Assembly (NCBI GenBank): GCA_016871475.1
Contig: VHDG01000160.1
Span: 1-7,852, forward strand
Direction: 5' to 3'
Source: Verrucomicrobiota bacterium
GTDB taxonomy: Bacteria; Verrucomicrobiota; Verrucomicrobiia; Limisphaerales; UBA11320
Length of the DNA: 7,852 nt
The translations under genes were made by a program, and so were the position numbers. Under the pieces are notes generated by a model. That model made no database searches and had not been told where the DNA came from. It saw nothing but the letters and a program-made list of their open reading frames with translations. Shown here piece by piece: positions 7,649-7,852 of this stretch (its first letter is position 1; every line of letters starts with the position of its first letter).

Positions 7649-7852
7649 TCAGCTCCGCCTTGGCCTCAGCAGCATGGCCTTGCGGGATGTTCCCTCCACA
7701 TCGACACTTTGAGTTTCAACATCGGGATCATCCTTGAGGGTGTTGTGCACGATGCGCCGGTCGAATGAGTTCAAGGGTTCCAACTCGATGACGTCTCCCC
7801 AACGACGAACCTTCTCGGCTGCTTCCTTCGCCTTTTGGATCAAGGCATCGCG
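7649..7852 (-). CDS. jag: Jag/KhpB-family R3H-domain RNA-binding protein, C-terminal fragment
   Basis: The minus-strand frame is open to the right edge of the window and encodes 67 residues up to a TGA at 7651-7649. The start lies outside. A helical lead (ALIQKAKEAAEKVRRWGD) is followed by IELEPLNSFDRRIVHNTLKDD and VETQSVDVEG..RKAMLLRPRR. This matches the R3H domain at the C-terminus of Jag (SpoIIIJ-associated, KhpB) proteins, including the signature RRIVH (R-x3-H) and the pattern ExxPLNxxxRRIxHxxLxDDP. Jag proteins usually have a KH domain before R3H and bind single-stranded RNA in the cytoplasm; their gene normally lies just after yidC, so yidC and the rnpA/rpmH cluster may lie beyond the right edge. 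It is convergent with the cupin gene. A TTG at 7843 is in frame but is not a likely true start, since the frame continues upstream. Confidence 0.85.
   Translation of the reverse strand, partial: RDALIQKAKEAAEKVRRWGDVIELEPLNSFDRRIVHNTLKDDPDVETQSVDVEGTSRKAMLLRPRRS

Noticed and set aside
7500..7712. Plus-strand open frame of 70 codons overlapping the cupin stop and the Jag end
   Set aside because: It runs antisense to the conserved R3H coding sequence and its translation is low in recognisable structure.

Overview
The window is GC-rich, densely coding DNA, most likely from a member of Verrucomicrobiota (Pedosphaera/Limisphaerales-like), probably soil, freshwater or metagenome derived. This assignment is inference. 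It rests on a very large secreted CotH-kinase protein with lamin-tail domains and an acidic DxDGDGxxDxWE calcium-binding segment, an exported VIT+VWA protein, a small planctomycete/verrucomicrobial-type cupin, and intergenic repeats of a style I recall from such genomes.

Layout: positions 13-4272 (+) encode a 1419-residue exported multidomain protein: signal peptide, lamin-tail domain, beta-sandwich, CotH kinase domain, Fn3-like region, jelly-roll domain, two more lamin-tail domains, calcium-binding acidic repeat and a C-terminal beta module. After 72 bases, 4345-6750 (+) encodes an 801-residue exported VIT+VWA protein with an intact metal-ion-dependent adhesion site. Positions 6751-7110 form a 360-base non-coding interval with an imperfect inverted repeat of about 90 bases (6810-6900), a near-perfect 16-base direct repeat, and a TCGTAA tandem repeat just before the next gene. 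A cupin protein follows at 7111-7503 (+). A short convergent gap (7504-7648) carries a small hairpin. The right edge holds the C-terminal end of a minus-strand Jag/KhpB-type R3H protein (7649-7852), whose 5' part lies outside the window.

How they fit together: the first two genes are co-directional, closely spaced and both exported, so they may be co-transcribed and act in the envelope or outside the cell; no shared pathway can be shown from sequence. The cupin is probably a separate unit, isolated by the repeat-bearing interval. The Jag gene belongs to a different, convergent unit, usually linked to yidC in bacteria. I see no phage, transposase, CRISPR, tRNA, rRNA or toxin-antitoxin signal. 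No clear new system is evident; the intergenic repeats and the CotH / VIT-VWA pairing are the most worthwhile points to check.
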